Assembly (NCBI GenBank): GCA_002727395.1
Contig: PBWY01000038.1
Location: forward strand, 8,989-16,877
Origin: Rhodospirillales bacterium
GTDB lineage: Bacteria > Pseudomonadota > Alphaproteobacteria > MPNO01 > UBA2964
Reading direction: 5' to 3'
Length of the DNA: 7,889 bases
Under the pieces are notes generated by a model that was not told the origin of the DNA, did not search any database, and worked only from the letters and a program-made list of their open reading frames with translations. This document shows positions 6,033-7,889 of this stretch, piece by piece. Within the stretch, counting starts at the first letter, position 1. The number at the start of each line of letters is the position of its first letter. A program made the position numbers and the translations under genes.

Positions 6033-7258
6033 GTATTTTGGATATAGTTACACGCAAGGATATACGACTGATCAGTGTCATCAGCGTTGTTCACCTATTC
6101 AGCCATTTCTATCAACTGACGCTTGCCCCTGTGTTTCCACTTATAAAAGCGGAGATGGGTCTCAGTAACGTGGAGCTAGGATTATTAGTTACTGTTTTTT
6201 TTATTGCTTCAGCAGTATTCCAGACGCCCGCCGGTTTTCTCGTTGATCGATTTGGAGCCCGTCCAGTTTTAATTTTTGGTTTGGGACTTCTTTCGAGTGC
6301 GGTAGCCTGCTACTCGGTAGTCCCCAACTATGAGTTTTTTCTTGTTCTTACATTTTTAGCAGGAGCCGGTAATAGTGTTTTTCATCCTGCGGACTACAGC
6401 CTGATGAATAATTTAGTAAGTCCGAAACTGATGGGACGGGCTTTTAGTTTCCATACCAATGGAGGACACCTTGGATTTGCGCTGGGGCCAGCGGTAATGG
6501 CCATACTGGCTGCAAATCTCGGCTGGAGGGATGCTACAGGAATTGTTGGTCTAACAGGGCTTATCTTAACCTTTGCTATTATAATCGGTGGCAAAAATTT
6601 ATTTGAAGGTAGTCAATCCAGGTTATCCCGTGACGGTATAAAAAATTCCAAGGAAATAAATATAGACCATCCATTATCAATTTCGGTCCTTTTAAGGCCT
6701 TCAATTATTGCTTTCTTTATTTTCTTTACTGTTCTGTCGATGGGTTTGATCGGGATGCAAAATTTTACGCCTATCGCGTTGGTTTCAGGCCGTGGCTTTG
6801 ACCTTTTAAGTGCTAACGGTGCCTTAACCGGATTTCTTATTGGAGCGCCAATTGGTATTTTTATAGGCGGTTATATTGCTGATAAAATCAAAAAACAGGA
6901 TTTCGTCGCTCTCATTTGCATAACTGTAGCTGGCGGATTGATCTTTATTATTCCCTTTTTGAACCTCAATGGAGTATTTCTTTTTTCTCAATTTTTGATT
7001 GCTGGATTATTTTTTGGTCTCGCCCTTCCAAACCGAGATATGGTTATTCGACGCTTTACGGCAAAAGAAGCTAGCGGGAGGGTTTTTGGTTTTGTTTATG
7101 GTGGACTAGATACCGGAGCCGCAATTACACCGGTGATCTATGGCGCGTTTGTAGATTGGGATAAACCGGACTGGGTATTTTTAAGTTCCGGGATCCTAAT
7201 ATTCATGGCTGCCCTTATAATATTTACTACTGCGCGACTAGTTCGACAGACGGAATAA
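6029..7258 (+). CDS. MFS transporter, second of a tandem pair (12 TM, Fsr-like)
   Basis: A 409-residue inner-membrane major facilitator, paralogous to the gene just upstream. Over the first roughly 160 residues the two align without gaps: motif A GFLVDRFGARP falls at 69-79 in both, and NSVFHPADYS at 115-124 in both. Later motifs are shifted by 8 residues because the central loop (about 187-218) is longer and more polar here: GGYIADKIKK (280-289) and LPNRDMVIRR (333-342). About 12 membrane segments are visible. The substrate is unknown. The start ATG overlaps the stop of the first gene as ATGA, with no clear ribosome binding site of its own, so translation is probably coupled and the two proteins made together. 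The pair may work as a heteromer or carry related substrates; both are inference. Confidence 0.87.
   Translation: MSILDIVTRKDIRLISVISVVHLFSHFYQLTLAPVFPLIKAEMGLSNVELGLLVTVFFIASAVFQTPAGFLVDRFGARPVLIFGLGLLSSAVACYSVVPNYEFFLVLTFLAGAGNSVFHPADYSLMNNLVSPKLMGRAFSFHTNGGHLGFALGPAVMAILAANLGWRDATGIVGLTGLILTFAIIIGGKNLFEGSQSRLSRDGIKNSKEINIDHPLSISVLLRPSIIAFFIFFTVLSMGLIGMQNFTPIALVSGRGFDLLSANGALTGFLIGAPIGIFIGGYIADKIKKQDFVALICITVAGGLIFIIPFLNLNGVFLFSQFLIAGLFFGLALPNRDMVIRRFTAKEASGRVFGFVYGGLDTGAAITPVIYGAFVDWDKPDWVFLSSGILIFMAALIIFTTARLVRQTE
6368..6387 (+). repeat. 20-nt direct repeat, copy 2 (within second MFS gene)
   Basis: Identical to 5157-5176 and in the same reading position of the paralogous gene. Recombination between the copies would remove 1211 bp and leave an in-frame hybrid MFS gene. 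Confidence 0.7.
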
Positions 7259-7269
7259 AAGGTTAGGTT

Positions 7270-7889
7270 ATGAATATTGTATTTTTTATTCTTGTCTTTA
7301 TTGCTTTTTTGGTAACTGCCTGGCGTCAAATTCATTGGGTTTCACCAAAAGAGACTGTGTCCTCCCCCATGCAGGAACTCGGTCTTGGTATGATAGATGC
7401 CGCGGCGAGCTCCGTAACCCTCGCGCTTGGCCTTGTCGGTGTAATGGCCTTGTTTCTAGGTTTAATGAAAGTCGCTGAAGTTGGAGGATTACTGTCCATT
7501 ATAGCGAAACTCGTGCGACCGTTGATGGTACGGGCATTCCCAGATGTACCACCACAACATCCAGCAATGGGCGCCATGATAATGAATATGTCTGCCAATG
7601 CTCTGGGTCTTGGCAATGCGGCAACGCCGTTCGGTATAAGGGCCATGCAGGAATTAGATAAGTTAAACCCCCACAAGGGTACGGCGACAGATGCAATGGT
7701 ACTTTTCCTGGCTATAAATACGTCAAGCGTAACACTCCTTCCCACAGGGGTAATAGCATTAAGGGCAGCAACGGGCTCAACGGATCCCGCGGGCATCCTG
7801 CCTACAACCTTATTTGCCACTATTTTATCGACAACAGTAGCGTTTCTCGCCGTAAAATTTTATCGTCGATTTTCTAGTATTCCGGAAAA
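7270..7889 (+). CDS. spmA: SpmA-type nucleoside recognition domain membrane protein, 3' end missing
   Basis: An open frame from ATG 7270 to the window edge gives 206 residues with no stop. It matches the spore maturation protein A / Gate (nucleoside recognition) family: an N-terminal membrane segment (about 3-18), LALGLVGVMALFLGLMKVAE (51-70), VRPLMVRAFPDVPPQHPAMGAM (82-103), the signature NMSANALGLGNAATPFG (106-122), LAINTSSVTLLPT (147-159) and a further membrane segment about 178-197. The start is backed by AAAAGG seven bases upstream and sits 11 bp after the stop of the second MFS gene, so it may share that transcript. A free-standing SpmA is about 200 residues, so it could end just outside the window or continue into a fused SpmB half, as in some Gram-negative bacteria. 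The biochemical role of the family is poorly defined; in Bacillus it affects spore core dehydration. Confidence 0.85.
   Translation, partial: MNIVFFILVFIAFLVTAWRQIHWVSPKETVSSPMQELGLGMIDAAASSVTLALGLVGVMALFLGLMKVAEVGGLLSIIAKLVRPLMVRAFPDVPPQHPAMGAMIMNMSANALGLGNAATPFGIRAMQELDKLNPHKGTATDAMVLFLAINTSSVTLLPTGVIALRAATGSTDPAGILPTTLFATILSTTVAFLAVKFYRRFSSIPE

Noticed and set aside
7332..7820. A 162-codon open frame on the minus strand
   Set aside because: It lies antisense to the SpmA-like gene, whose protein is clearly recognisable; the reverse product has no family-like pattern and no good ribosome binding site.
1..7889. CRISPR arrays, tRNAs, insertion sequences or phage genes
   Set aside because: No regularly spaced repeats, tRNA-like cloverleaf sequence, transposase or terminal inverted repeats were seen; nearly all of the window is occupied by ordinary genes.

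Overview
The window reads as a chromosomal segment from a moderately AT-rich bacterium. The protein families (MaoC-type dehydratase, GhrA-type 2-hydroxyacid dehydrogenase, Gram-negative-style SpmA) suggest a proteobacterium, perhaps a marine alphaproteobacterium. That placement comes from protein character alone; there is no rRNA or other marker gene to confirm it. There is no sign of phage, insertion sequence, CRISPR array, tRNA or rRNA.

Layout. (1) Positions 1-402 (+): the C-terminal 133 residues of a MaoC-like hot-dog dehydratase whose start lies off the left edge. (2) Positions 3707 down to 411 (-): a compact three-gene operon in the order aspartate-dehydrogenase-like protein, enoyl-CoA hydratase/isomerase, AMP-forming acyl-CoA ligase. 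Its genes are 16 bp apart and then overlap by 4 bp. It converges on the maoC-like gene with only 8 bp between the stop codons. (3) Positions 3708-3810: a 103-bp divergent intergenic region with a 7-bp inverted repeat. (4) Positions 3811-4740 (+): a glyoxylate/hydroxypyruvate reductase A (GhrA) type dehydrogenase. (5) Positions 4741-4817: a short gap with an extended -10 promoter followed at once by a long AT-rich palindrome. (6) Positions 4818-7258 (+): two tandem paralogous MFS transporters overlapping by ATGA. (7) Positions 7270-7889 (+): the start of an SpmA-type nucleoside-recognition-domain membrane protein, cut by the right edge.

How the genes may work together (inference). The acyl-CoA ligase, crotonase-fold enzyme and MaoC-like protein are the usual parts of a CoA-dependent pathway: activate a carboxylic acid, then hydrate or isomerise the enoyl-CoA. 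The DUF108/aspartate-dehydrogenase-like and GhrA-like enzymes are NAD(P)-dependent enzymes for small amino-, oxo- or hydroxy-acids, and the MFS pair may move a substrate or product. The sequence does not identify the substrate. No recognised published gene system matches the whole set, but nothing proves that the set forms one pathway. The most notable points are a MaoC protein lacking its catalytic Asp, a crotonase lacking one of the two classical Glu residues, the promoter/palindrome in front of the MFS pair, the tandem MFS duplication, and non-ATG starts on both divergent genes.
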